NCBI RefSeq assembly: GCF_004137345.1
Contig: NZ_SDWV01000009.1
Span: forward strand, 1-64,000
From: Nocardioides zhouii
GTDB taxonomy: Bacteria; Actinomycetota; Actinomycetes; Propionibacteriales; Nocardioidaceae
Reading direction: 5' to 3'
DNA: 64,000 bases
In this document: positions 16,432-27,484 of the stretch, one piece after another
Numbering within the stretch: position 1 is the first letter of the stretch
How the letters are laid out: every line of letters starts with the position of its first letter
Made by a program: the position numbers and the translations under genes
The notes under the pieces: model-generated
The model's input: the letters and a program-made list of their open reading frames with translations, nothing else
What the model was told of the DNA's origin: nothing
Databases searched by the model: none

Positions 16432-16790
16432 GCGTTCTGCACGAGCCGGAGCAGGTTGCCGTCCGGGTCGACGAGGTAGCCGATCCGCATCCCCGAGTCC
16501 TCGACCCGCGGAGGGTGCAGGCGCGGCCAGCCGAGGTGGGTCTCGGGCAGACCGGACGCCACGCAGGCGGCGTACAGGCCGTCGAGGTCGTCGACCCGCA
16601 GGCAGCAGCCCGCCGAACTGGTGGCTGGGTCGAGGCCCGGGTCCGGGAAGAACTCCACCATCAGCGTGCCGCGCTCGAGGATCAGCCAACCCGGGTCGCC
16701 GTACGTCCTCGCGAATCCGAGCGCGGCGTAGAACGCGACCGTCGCGTCGAGGTCGCGGGAGGGCAGGTTGGGCGTCGCGCGGTCGCTCAT
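16428..16790 (-). CDS. VOC family protein (bleomycin-resistance-like)
   Basis: A 120-residue glyoxalase/bleomycin-resistance-fold protein. It has the typical start TPNLPSRDLDATVAFYAALGF, EFFPDP, and the end YLVDPDGNLLRLVQ. Proteins of this subgroup bind bleomycin-like drugs without metal, but most are uncharacterised. It lies downstream of katG on the same strand, separated by two hairpins. Confidence 0.85.
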   Translation of the reverse strand: MSDRATPNLPSRDLDATVAFYAALGFARTYGDPGWLILERGTLMVEFFPDPGLDPATSSAGCCLRVDDLDGLYAACVASGLPETHLGWPRLHPPRVEDSGMRIGYLVDPDGNLLRLVQNA

Positions 16791-16802
16791 GGAGAGAGGC
16801 TA

Positions 16803-16845
16803 GTGCGGTGGCTGTGGTGCGGCTGCCGCACCGGGATCACCGCAC
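16803..16845. repeat. Nested inverted repeat upstream of the VOC gene
   Basis: Outer arms GTGCGGTG / CACCGCAC enclose an inner stem GGTGCGG / CCGCACC. It directly abuts the longer palindrome on the katG side. It may act in termination or as an operator. Confidence 0.45.
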
Positions 16846-16846
16846 A

Positions 16847-16884
16847 GTGGTTGGTTTCCCCGGATATCCGGGGAAACCAACCAC
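16847..16884. terminator. 38-base perfect palindrome after katG
   Basis: A perfect 19+19 dyad with centre CCGGATATCCGG, starting 12 bases after the katG stop. On the minus strand it forms a strong stem with a short loop. No U-tract follows, as is usual for actinobacterial terminators. It probably ends furA-katG transcripts and keeps them apart from the VOC gene. Confidence 0.5.
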
Positions 16885-16896
16885 CGCGAGGAGACG

Positions 16897-19622
<2,726 letters not shown>

Positions 19623-19644
19623 TCCTCGCCACCTTGCCGGGTTT

Positions 19645-19661
19645 ACTTGAACCAGTCAAGT
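19645..19661 (-). promoter_or_regulatory. Putative FurA operator
   Basis: Exact dyad ACTTGA-ACCAG-TCAAGT in the promoter position of furA, within an AT-richer stretch that stands out from the surroundings. The position fits autoregulation of furA-katG; binding is inferred. Confidence 0.5.
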
Positions 19662-19683
19662 CTTTCGGCCGACGGCGGCTGGG

Positions 19684-19743
19684 TATCTAGGGACGAAATG
19701 GGTGGTGGAGCGCCCCTTCGGCCTACCAGAACGTCCCTAGGTA
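19684..19743. repeat. Long-loop intergenic inverted repeat (element 2)
   Basis: 12-bp arms TATCTAGGGACG / CGTCCCTAGGTA flank a 36-base loop. The one non-Watson-Crick position is a G-U pair if read as + strand RNA. Stem and 3' half match element 1 at 4984. It is located between furA and the TIGR03083 gene, back to back with element 3. Confidence 0.7.
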
Positions 19744-19754
19744 TCCGACGTTCG

Positions 19755-19817
19755 GATATCTGAGGACGCCATGTACGGATCCGGGTCGCGATCACGTTCA
19801 CCACGTCCTCAGATATC
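19755..19817. repeat. Long-loop intergenic inverted repeat (element 3)
   Basis: Exact 14-bp arms GATATCTGAGGACG / CGTCCTCAGATATC with a 35-base loop. The stem is a variant of elements 1 and 2: TATCTAGGGACG becomes TATCTGAGGACG, and both arms change together so pairing is kept. It lies 11 bases before element 2 in the same gap. Confidence 0.7.
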
Positions 19818-19829
19818 TCGGGCGGGGCG

Positions 19830-20450
19830 TCAGCCCAGCGCCTCCAAGCCCGGGCCGGCCAGGTCGGCCCGCGCGGCCGAGCGCCCGGAGACCGCCAGCA
19901 GGAGCGACACCAGCGGGCCAGCGACCTCGGGCCCGTCACCGACAACGACGTCGGCGTCGGTGGCCCGCAGGCGTACGCCGGCGGCGCGCTCGCGACCACC
20001 TCCGATGGACACCTTCGTGCGCACCTGATGCTCGAGGGCGGGCACCACGGCCCCGACCGGGTAGTCGTGCCGCAGCCCGAGCGGGCGGCGTACGTCCTCG
20101 CCGTGCACGACCTCCTCGACCAGGCGTACGTCGAGCGGCACGAACGGCGGGGCCTCGGTCAGGTCGGCGACCTCGCGCAGCCGGCGCAGCGTGTGCGCCG
20201 GCCCGTCGCCGCGCTCGCGGGCTGCGTCCTGCTCGTTCAGCCGGTCGAAGCTGAAGCGCGCGCGGATGATGGCGACGACCAGACCGGGGACGGAGATGGC
20301 CCCGGCGTTTCCGACGAGGTGGGCGGCGACGTCGTGGACGGTCCAGCCGTCGCAGAGCGAGGGCGTCCGCCACTGCTCGTCGGTCAACCCCGCGAGGTCG
20401 GCGACCAGCGCGTGGCGCTCGGCATGGACGAGGGGCCAGACGTCAGCCAC
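19830..20450 (-). CDS. Maleylpyruvate isomerase-like (TIGR03083 family) protein
   Basis: A 206-residue protein of the mycothiol-dependent maleylpyruvate-isomerase N-terminal family. It has VHAERHALVADLAGLTDEQW, then SLCDGWTVHDVAAHLVGNAG with the metal His, and later LVEEVVHGEDVRRPLG with the other His. It is likely a mycothiol S-transferase of unknown substrate. The GTG start lies inside the end of the SDR gene (8-base overlap), so translation is coupled. It is the last gene of the AKR-SDR-TIGR03083 operon. Confidence 0.85.
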   Translation of the reverse strand: MADVWPLVHAERHALVADLAGLTDEQWRTPSLCDGWTVHDVAAHLVGNAGAISVPGLVVAIIRARFSFDRLNEQDAARERGDGPAHTLRRLREVADLTEAPPFVPLDVRLVEEVVHGEDVRRPLGLRHDYPVGAVVPALEHQVRTKVSIGGGRERAAGVRLRATDADVVVGDGPEVAGPLVSLLLAVSGRSAARADLAGPGLEALG

Positions 20451-21417
20451 CGGTCGTCCCGAGGTCGGCCGCCTCCGACAGCCACGCCCAGGCCGTCGCC
20501 TTGTCGGCCTCCGACGGGCGGGTCGACGGGAGGAGCGACGTCGGCCGCTCGACCCGGTCGTGCCAGAAGAGCCCGGTCGGCGGGGCCGGATCCACCGCGG
20601 CGAGCCAGACGCTGGTGTCGGCACCCTGCGCGTCGTCGCGGAGCACCGGCCGGGTGATCGCGCGGAATCGCGGCAGCGACTCCTGGACGCCGGGGGTGTC
20701 GGCCCAGCCCGGGTGCATCACGGCGACGGTGATGTCGTCGGCGCCCCAGCGCTCGGCCAGGAGCGGCGCCATCTCGACCTGCCAGCGCTTCGACCGGGCG
20801 TACGACGTGGTCGGCGAGTAGTCGCCCTTCACGTACGCCGGGTCGTCGGCGCGCAGCGGCTGGCCGTACATCCCGCCGCTGCTCACCAGCACGACCCGGC
20901 CACCCGCCAGCGGACCGCGCAGGGCCTCGGTCATGACCACGGGCCCGACGAGGTGCACGGCCATGCTGAGCTCGAGGCCCTGCGGCGACTCGCTCCGGGT
21001 GGGCGGCATCGCGCCCGCGTTGTGCACGATCGCGTGGAGGCTCGGCACCTCGGCGGCGAAGTCGGATGCGAACCGGCGTACGTCGTCCAGGTCCCCGACG
21101 TCGCAGCGCCAGAGCCGCAGCTCGACGCCGGGACGGCTCACCCGGAGGCGCTTGGCGACGTCCCCGCCCTTGGCCTCGTCGCGGACGAGCATGTGCACGG
21201 TCGCACCCAGGTCGGCGAGGCCCTCGACGGTGGCGATGCCGAGGCCGGAGCTGGCCCCGGTGACCAGGACGTGCCGGCCCTCGAGCGACCTCGGTAGCGG
21301 ATCGGCGGGCCAGCCGGGCAGCGCCCGCCGCACCGCCAGCCCGATCGAGGTGTAGCCGAGGACCAGCGAGCGGTCCATCGCGGCGTCGACCGCGCGGGTG
21401 AGGAGCGGGCGCGACAT
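20443..21417 (-). CDS. Short-chain dehydrogenase/reductase
   Basis: A 324-residue SDR. After an N-terminal extension of about 47 residues, the Rossmann motif VLVTGASSGLGIATVEGL is followed by CDVGDLDDV, VHNAGAMPP, SSGGMYG and the catalytic YARSK. This resembles the retinol-dehydrogenase-like group acting on lipophilic alcohols. The start ATG overlaps the stop of the upstream aldo/keto reductase as TGATG, which indicates tight coupling. Confidence 0.88.
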   Translation of the reverse strand: MSRPLLTRAVDAAMDRSLVLGYTSIGLAVRRALPGWPADPLPRSLEGRHVLVTGASSGLGIATVEGLADLGATVHMLVRDEAKGGDVAKRLRVSRPGVELRLWRCDVGDLDDVRRFASDFAAEVPSLHAIVHNAGAMPPTRSESPQGLELSMAVHLVGPVVMTEALRGPLAGGRVVLVSSGGMYGQPLRADDPAYVKGDYSPTTSYARSKRWQVEMAPLLAERWGADDITVAVMHPGWADTPGVQESLPRFRAITRPVLRDDAQGADTSVWLAAVDPAPPTGLFWHDRVERPTSLLPSTRPSEADKATAWAWLSEAADLGTTGG

Positions 21418-22286
21418 CAGCTGGCGTCGAGGCGGGCGAGCTCGTCGTCGGTCAGCTCGATCTCCGCGGCGGCCGCGGAGTCGGTGATCGAGGACGGCCG
21501 CTTGGCGCCGGGGATCGGGATGACGACCGGCGACTGGGCGAGCTCCCAGGCCAGGGCGACCTGCTGGGCGCTGACGCCGCGGTCGGTCGCGATCTCGGCG
21601 AACGCCGGGTGCTTGTCGGCGAGCTCCTTGGCGTCCGACAGCCCGCCCAGCGGGCTCCACGGCAGGAACGCGAGGCCGAGCTCGTCGCACACGTCGATCT
21701 CGGGCTTGCTGGAGCGGAACTTGGGGCTGAACTGGTTCTGCACGCTGACCAGCGCGTCGCCGAGCACGGCGTGGGCAGCGCGGATCTGGTCGGGGTTCGC
21801 GTTGGAGAGGCCGACGTGGGCGACCTTGCCGCTGTCGGCGATCTCCTTGAGCGTCCCGATCACGTCGTCGTAGGAGACCTTCGGGTCGGGCCGGTGGTGC
21901 TGCCACAGGAAGATCTGCTCGACGCCGAGGCGCTCGAGGCTGGCGTCGACGGCCTCGTGGAGGTGGGCGGCCGAGCTGTCGACCTCCCAGTTCCCACCAT
22001 CGGTGCGGACGTGGCCGCCCTTGGTGGCGAGGAGCACGCGGTCGCGTACGCCGAGCTCGTCGAGGATCGAGGCGATCAGGCGCTCGTTCTCGCCCTGCGC
22101 GCCGGCGCCCTTCTCGTCGCCGGGCCCGTAGGCGTCGGCGGAGTCGAAGAGCGTCACGCCGGCGTCGAGCGCGGCGGTGACGGTGTCGAGGAGCTGCTGG
22201 CGGGGCTGCGTGCCGGTCTGGTCGAAGGTCATGAGGCCGAGCCCGATGGCTCCGACCTGCTGGTTTCCGAGGGTGCGAGTCTGCAT
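21417..22286 (-). CDS. Aldo/keto reductase
   Basis: A 289-residue AKR TIM barrel. The tetrad is visible: Asp and Tyr in LFDSADAYGPG, Lys in LLATKGG, His in FLWQHHRPD. The C-terminal cofactor segment VVIPIPGAKRPSSI binds NADPH. It opens the three-gene operon with an SDR and a TIGR03083 protein, suggesting a reductive detoxification route, but no substrate can be named. Confidence 0.9.
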   Translation of the reverse strand: MQTRTLGNQQVGAIGLGLMTFDQTGTQPRQQLLDTVTAALDAGVTLFDSADAYGPGDEKGAGAQGENERLIASILDELGVRDRVLLATKGGHVRTDGGNWEVDSSAAHLHEAVDASLERLGVEQIFLWQHHRPDPKVSYDDVIGTLKEIADSGKVAHVGLSNANPDQIRAAHAVLGDALVSVQNQFSPKFRSSKPEIDVCDELGLAFLPWSPLGGLSDAKELADKHPAFAEIATDRGVSAQQVALAWELAQSPVVIPIPGAKRPSSITDSAAAAEIELTDDELARLDAS

Positions 22287-22310
22287 GTCACGACCCTACG
22301 GCCGGGGTGC

Positions 22311-23804
22311 TCAGGCGTTCAGACCCCGAAGGGCGAGGACGTCCTCGGGCCCGTCCAGGTCGGGCGTCGCGAGGAAGACGGTGGACACGCCCAGCCCCGC
22401 GAGGCGGGCCCACCGGTCGCGGTGGCCGGCGACGGTCGCGGCGTGCGTGCGGGAGGCGTACGCCGCAGCGGGCGTACGGCCGCGGTGCCGCTCGACGCGG
22501 GCCCACACGTCGTCGCGGTCCCGCCCGACGACCGGCAGGTCGAGGACAGTGACGGCGACCTCGGACCGGTCGCGGCCGACGTCATCGCAGTGGGCACGCA
22601 GCACCCCGATCAGCCGCTCGAGCTCGGCCTCGTCGATCGTACGGAGGTTGCACGCATCGCCGTGGGCCGCGGCGATCCGCAGGGTGCGGCGCTCGCCGGA
22701 GCCACCGACGACCACCGGGATCTTCGCCGCCGGGCGCGGGTAGGAGGTGGTCTCCGGCAGCGCGACGCCGTGCGCGTCGTACGCCTTGGTGCCGCTGGCC
22801 CAGAGCGCCTTCATCGTGACGATCGCCTTCTCGAGGTCGTCGAGCCGCTCGCGGGCCGGCGGGAACTCGAGGCCGTACGCCGCGTGCTCGCGCGCGAACC
22901 ACCCGGCGCCGATGCCGACGAAGGCCCGCCCGCCGGTGAGGGCGGACAGCGTGGCGGCGGCCTTGGCCGTGATGCCCGCCGGCCGGAACGTCACCGGGGT
23001 GCAGAGCGTGCCGAGCTCGAGGCCCGTCCCGAGGGCAGCGATCGCGCCGAGCGTCACCCACGGCTCCGGGATCGGCTCCCACGCCCGGCCGACCTGCGGC
23101 ACCTGGATGAGGTGGTCCATCAGCGCGAGGCCGGCGAAGCCCGCCTCGTCCGCGGCGCGCGCGATGCTGGAGAGCCAGGCGAGCGGGTCCTCGCCCCAGG
23201 GGAAGCGGGAGACCTGGAGGAACGACCGGAGGCCGAGGCTGGAGGTGCGGTCGGTAGCCGCCGTCTCGGTCGTGACCGCTGGCGCCGGCTCAGCGAAGAC
23301 GCCAGCCACCGCGACGACCAGGTCCCAGCCCTCCGCCTCCAGCACCGGACGTACGTCGCGCACCGACCGCAGCTGCCCGGCCAGCGCGCGAGCCGGAACC
23401 GGCCGGTCGCGGGCCGCGTTGCGGCGCCGGCACTCGGTATCCGGGGTGTCGAGCAGCACGGCGACCACTGGGAGCCCGGCCGCCCGCGCCGCAGCAAGCC
23501 ACGCCTGCCGCTTGAGGGGATCGAGGCCCAGCGTGTCCACCACAGTGGTCAGGCCGCGACCGAGCCGGGCCGCGACCACCGTCTCGAGGACGCCGAACGC
23601 GTCCGCCGAGGCGTCGAGGTCGTGCGGCCCACTGCCGACCACACCGCGCAGGGCGTCGGAGGAGACGACCTCCTGGTCGCGGTAGTGCGTCGCCGCCCAG
23701 GTCGACTTGCCGGACCCCGAGGCGCCGACGAGCACCACCAGGGCCGGGTCGGGGAGCTGCACCCGCCCAGTGTCGCCCACGTCGAGGACCGGCGCCTGGT
23801 CCAT
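22311..23804 (-). CDS. P-loop kinase-like domain fused to LLM-class (F420-type) oxidoreductase
   Basis: A 497-residue fusion. Residues 15-175 form an AAA_33/polynucleotide-kinase-like domain: VVLVGASGSGKSTWA (Walker A), VVDTLGLDPLKRQAW, and the Arg-rich lid ECRRRNAARDRPVP. From about 205 there is a luciferase-like monooxygenase: FPWGEDPLAWLSSIARAADEAGF, LMDHLIQVP, RAFVGIGAGWFAREH, and VVVGGSGERRTLRIAA. The LLM part looks F420-dependent. The ATG behind GAGGGG was used; an upstream GTG would overlap the ribosome site of the divergent gene. Why a kinase and a reductase are joined is unknown. Confidence 0.8.
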   Translation of the reverse strand: MDQAPVLDVGDTGRVQLPDPALVVLVGASGSGKSTWAATHYRDQEVVSSDALRGVVGSGPHDLDASADAFGVLETVVAARLGRGLTTVVDTLGLDPLKRQAWLAAARAAGLPVVAVLLDTPDTECRRRNAARDRPVPARALAGQLRSVRDVRPVLEAEGWDLVVAVAGVFAEPAPAVTTETAATDRTSSLGLRSFLQVSRFPWGEDPLAWLSSIARAADEAGFAGLALMDHLIQVPQVGRAWEPIPEPWVTLGAIAALGTGLELGTLCTPVTFRPAGITAKAAATLSALTGGRAFVGIGAGWFAREHAAYGLEFPPARERLDDLEKAIVTMKALWASGTKAYDAHGVALPETTSYPRPAAKIPVVVGGSGERRTLRIAAAHGDACNLRTIDEAELERLIGVLRAHCDDVGRDRSEVAVTVLDLPVVGRDRDDVWARVERHRGRTPAAAYASRTHAATVAGHRDRWARLAGLGVSTVFLATPDLDGPEDVLALRGLNA

Positions 23805-23863
23805 ATCCCCTCGATCTCGCGGCCGAGCCGTCGCATACTCGACGTACTGGGGAGGAGGCACTG

Positions 23864-24220
23864 ATGGCCGTCGTCGAGGACGTCCTGACTCTTGGGGAGG
23901 GACTGGAGCGGTCGTACGTCGCGCACGTCGCGGGCCGGTTGAAGTTCCGCGTCGGCTCGATCGTCTACGTCGCCTTCTCCCTCGACGAGACGATCATGGG
24001 GTTCGCGTTCCCCAAGGAGGAGCGCGACGCCCTCATCGAGAGCGATCCGCGCTTCCACCTCCCCGGCCACGCGGACCTGCGCTACCACTGGGTGCACGCC
24101 ACCCTCGCCGAGCTCGACCCGGCCGAGGCGCGCGAGCTCGTCGTCGACGCGTGGCGGATGGTCGTGCCGCAGAAGGTGGCTCGCGCGTACGACCTGACGC
24201 ACCCGCTCGGACCGAACTGA
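23864..24220 (+). CDS. MmcQ/YjbR family protein
   Basis: A 118-residue protein of the MmcQ/YjbR (DUF419) family with a CyaY-like DNA-binding fold. It has the typical FSLDETIMGFAFPKEERDALIESDP and WVHATLAELDPAEARELVVDAWRMVVPQKVA. The function of the family is not settled. GGGAGGAGGCACTG precedes the ATG, a strong ribosome site. It is divergent from the kinase/LLM fusion. Confidence 0.85.
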   Translation: MAVVEDVLTLGEGLERSYVAHVAGRLKFRVGSIVYVAFSLDETIMGFAFPKEERDALIESDPRFHLPGHADLRYHWVHATLAELDPAEARELVVDAWRMVVPQKVARAYDLTHPLGPN

Positions 24221-24370
24221 GTCGGCGCGAACTTCGTTCTTCCGACCCATTGACGGTGTGACCTGCATGACGTTTGCTGGGCCCGGCACCTCGGGGTGCA
24301 TCGGTCGTCGACGCAATCCGTCGATGTCACGACCCCGGGCGTGCTCCCTCCCTCACAACCAGGAGCACCC

Positions 24371-27300
24371 TTGTCGATCACTTATCGGGGCCTCGGCGCG
24401 CGTAGGCGCGCCCTGGCCATCCTCACCGCCGGGGCTCTCGCCGCCGGCGTGTCTGCCACGACGGCGACGGCCAACCCGGCCGAGCCCGCCCCCGACAGCA
24501 CCGCGTCCACGGAGACGCTGCTCGGCGCCGGCCGCTACGTCGTCCTCCTCGCCCAGCCGGGTGCCACCCGCTACGACGGTGGCGTCAAGGGCTTCGCCCC
24601 CACCGAGGCGTCGGCCGGCAACAATTTCGACGCCCGGTCCGACAAGGTGAAGCAGTACGCGCGCTACCTCGAGCGGCAGCAGGGCCAGGTCGCGGCGTCC
24701 GTCGACGCGGGGATCCTCTCGCAGACCACGATCGCGGCCAGCTCCTTCACCGCCGAGCTCAGCGCCGAGCAGGCCACCGAGCTCGCCGCCGACCGCGACG
24801 TCATGACGCTGGTCAAGGACACCGCGTTCGCGATGGACACCTGGAACACCCCCCGCTTCCTCGGCCTGGAGTCCGCTTCGGGCACCGGGACCGGCGGCGT
24901 GTGGGAGGCCAACCGAGGCGTCGACAACGCCGGCAAGGGCGTCGTCGTCGGCATCCTGGACAGCGGCATCTGGCCCGAGTCGGGGTCGTTCGCCGGCAAG
25001 CAGCTCAAGTCGAAGCCGAACGGCAAGTACAAGCCGTACCGCTCCGGCACCACGATCGTCATGGACAAGGCCGACGGCACGCAGTTCCGCGGCTTCTGCG
25101 AGCCGGGCGTGCAGTGGGACGACTCGGACTGCAACGAGAAGCTGATCGGGGCCCGCTACTACCCCGAGGCGTTCGTCGCCAGCGTCCCGCCGTCGAAGCG
25201 CTACGAGCACGAGTTCCTCTCCACCCGTGACGGCGACGGCCACGGCAGCCACACCGCCGGGACGGCAGCCGGCATCTTCGGCGTCCCCGCGTCGGTCGAG
25301 GGCCGCGACTTCGGCACGGTCAGCGGTATGGCTCCGGCCGCCAAGATCGCTGCCTACAAGGTGTGCTTCAGCGACACCGACCCCGCCACCGGCGGCTGCT
25401 ACACCTCCTCGACGCTCGCCGCGGTCGACGACGCCATCAAGGACGGCGTCGACGTCATCAACTACTCGATCTCCGGCGCGACGAACACCGTCGTCGACGC
25501 GGTCGAGTACGCCTTCCTCGGCGCCGCCGCCGCGGGCATCTTCGTCGCCGCTTCGGCCGGCAACAGTGGCCCCACCGCCTCCACGGTGGCCCACAACAGC
25601 CCGTGGGTGACCACGGTGGCCGCGTCGACGCACGCCGTCTTCGAGAACACCGTCGTGCTGGGCAACGGCACGAAGCTCAAGGGCGCCTCGATCAACGGCA
25701 CCGCGCTGCCCAGCACCCCGTTGGTGCTGTCCACGAGCGCCGGGCTCGCCGGCAAGGCCGCTGAGGACGTGCGCCTGTGTGCGCCGGGCAGCCTCGACCC
25801 GGCCAAGGTCACCGGCAAGGTCGTGGTCTGCGACCGCGGCGTCGTGGACCGGGTGCTCAAGAGTGCAGCGGTCAAGCAGGCGGGTGGCGTGGGCATGGTG
25901 CTCACCAACACCACGCCCGGCAGCCTCGACTCCGACTTCCACGGCGTGCCCAGCGTCCACCTCGACGAGGTGGCGGGTGCCGTCGTCAAGGCGTACGTCG
26001 CCACGTCGGCGCCGACCGTCTCCTTCGAGATCGGTGACACCACCGGCGGCACGCCCACCGTGGTGCCGCAGATCGCCGGGTTCTCCTCGCGCGGACCGGC
26101 CATCGCCAGCGGCTCCGACGTCCTCAAGCCCGACATCACGGGTCCCGGCGTCAGCGTGCTCGCCGCCGTGGCACCGCCGTCGGGCGAGGGTCGCAACTTC
26201 GACCTCTACTCCGGCACGTCGATGTCGAGCCCGCACATTGCCGGTCTGGCCGCGTTCATCCTGGGTCGCAACCCCGGGTGGTCGCCGATGACCGTCAAGT
26301 CGGCGATGATGACGACCGCCTACGACCTCAAGAAGGCCGACGGCAGCCCCGACACCGACCCGTTCGCCCAGGGCGCCGGCCACGTCGACCCGACGAAGTT
26401 CTTCGACCCCGGTCTCGTCGTCGTGTCCGACAAGGACGACTGGATGAGCTTCATGAAGGGCCAGGGGGCCACCGGGACGGCGTTCCAGAACGTGCAGCCG
26501 ATCGCGGCCAACTCGCTCAACACGCCGTCCATCGCCCAGGGCCAGGTCGCGGCCACACCGACGATCACCCGCACGTTCACCGGTCTGCGCACCGGCACGT
26601 GGAAGGTGGCCGCCAACGTGCCCGGCTACGCGGTGACCACCGACAAGCCGTCGGTGGCCATCACGTCCGTGGGCCAGGAGGTGCCGGTGGCGTTCACGTT
26701 CACCCGCACCGACGCACCGCTGTCGCAGTACGCCAAGGGATTCATCACCCTGACCGGACCCACCACGGTCCGGATGCCGGTCGCGCTGCGTCCCGTCCCG
26801 CTCCGGTCCCCCGCCACGGTGGCCGGGACCGGAGCAGACGGGCGGGTCGCGATCGCGGTCACCCCGGGCTACAGCGGAACGCTGGACATCGCGCCGAGCG
26901 GGCTCGCCAAGGCCACGACGGTCCAGCAGTCGCTCGCGGTGGGTGAGTCCCTGACGCGGGACGTGACCATCGCGGCCGGCACCAAGGTCGCGCGCTTCGT
27001 CGCGGACGCCGCCAACAACGCGGCGGACCTCGACCTCACGGTCTACCGCCTCAACGCGGCGGGCCAGCCGGTCGCCATTGCGGGTCAGTCCGCGACGGGT
27101 GCCGCCGACGAGACGGTGACGCTCACCAACCCCGTGGCCGCGAACTACCGGGTCGTCGTCGACGGCTACGACGCGGCACCGGGCGAGACCACCATCGGGA
27201 CGACGTACGACCAGTACCTTCTCGACGGCACGGCCACGCTCGGCGGCTTCAAGGCCGAGCCCGACCCGCTGACGGTCGAGCAGGGCAAGGCCACGTCGTA

Positions 27301-27400
27301 CGACGCGGTGTGGTCCGGCCTCACGACAGGTCGCTACCTCGGCCTCATGGAGTACAACACCTCACCGACGCCGACATACGTCACGGTGACAGTGCCCTGA
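24371..27400 (+). CDS. Secreted subtilisin-like serine protease (S8, plant-subtilase-like)
   Basis: About 1009 residues from a TTG start set by AGGAG five bases upstream; the in-frame ATG further up lies before the ribosome site. The signal peptide (LAILTAGALAAGVSATTATA) is followed by an I9-type propeptide. The catalytic Asp197 is in GILDSGIWPES, His291 in DGHGSHTAG and Ser617 in SGTSMSSPH. A PA domain (KVVVCDRG) is inserted between His and Ser, and a C-terminal fn3-like region follows, as in cucumisin-type proteases. It is an extracellular protease. A strong terminator follows. Confidence 0.92.
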   Translation: MSITYRGLGARRRALAILTAGALAAGVSATTATANPAEPAPDSTASTETLLGAGRYVVLLAQPGATRYDGGVKGFAPTEASAGNNFDARSDKVKQYARYLERQQGQVAASVDAGILSQTTIAASSFTAELSAEQATELAADRDVMTLVKDTAFAMDTWNTPRFLGLESASGTGTGGVWEANRGVDNAGKGVVVGILDSGIWPESGSFAGKQLKSKPNGKYKPYRSGTTIVMDKADGTQFRGFCEPGVQWDDSDCNEKLIGARYYPEAFVASVPPSKRYEHEFLSTRDGDGHGSHTAGTAAGIFGVPASVEGRDFGTVSGMAPAAKIAAYKVCFSDTDPATGGCYTSSTLAAVDDAIKDGVDVINYSISGATNTVVDAVEYAFLGAAAAGIFVAASAGNSGPTASTVAHNSPWVTTVAASTHAVFENTVVLGNGTKLKGASINGTALPSTPLVLSTSAGLAGKAAEDVRLCAPGSLDPAKVTGKVVVCDRGVVDRVLKSAAVKQAGGVGMVLTNTTPGSLDSDFHGVPSVHLDEVAGAVVKAYVATSAPTVSFEIGDTTGGTPTVVPQIAGFSSRGPAIASGSDVLKPDITGPGVSVLAAVAPPSGEGRNFDLYSGTSMSSPHIAGLAAFILGRNPGWSPMTVKSAMMTTAYDLKKADGSPDTDPFAQGAGHVDPTKFFDPGLVVVSDKDDWMSFMKGQGATGTAFQNVQPIAANSLNTPSIAQGQVAATPTITRTFTGLRTGTWKVAANVPGYAVTTDKPSVAITSVGQEVPVAFTFTRTDAPLSQYAKGFITLTGPTTVRMPVALRPVPLRSPATVAGTGADGRVAIAVTPGYSGTLDIAPSGLAKATTVQQSLAVGESLTRDVTIAAGTKVARFVADAANNAADLDLTVYRLNAAGQPVAIAGQSATGAADETVTLTNPVAANYRVVVDGYDAAPGETTIGTTYDQYLLDGTATLGGFKAEPDPLTVEQGKATSYDAVWSGLTTGRYLGLMEYNTSPTPTYVTVTVP

Positions 27401-27428
27401 CCGGTCACTGACGCACGGCTCACCACGC

Positions 27429-27460
27429 ACGGGCGTGGCTCCTCCGGGAGCCACGCCCGT
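27429..27460 (+). terminator. Terminator of the subtilase gene
   Basis: A 14-bp GC-rich stem (ACGGGCGTGGCTCC and its complement) with a TCCG tetraloop, 29 bases after the subtilase stop. It has no U-tract, as is common in high-GC Actinobacteria. Confidence 0.75.
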
Positions 27461-27484
27461 TGGTCCGTCCGGTAGGAAGGGGGC

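Noticed and set aside
21609..23864. 751-residue + strand frame opposite the AKR and kinase/LLM genes
   Set aside because: Spans two well-supported genes antisense and has no recognisable domain.
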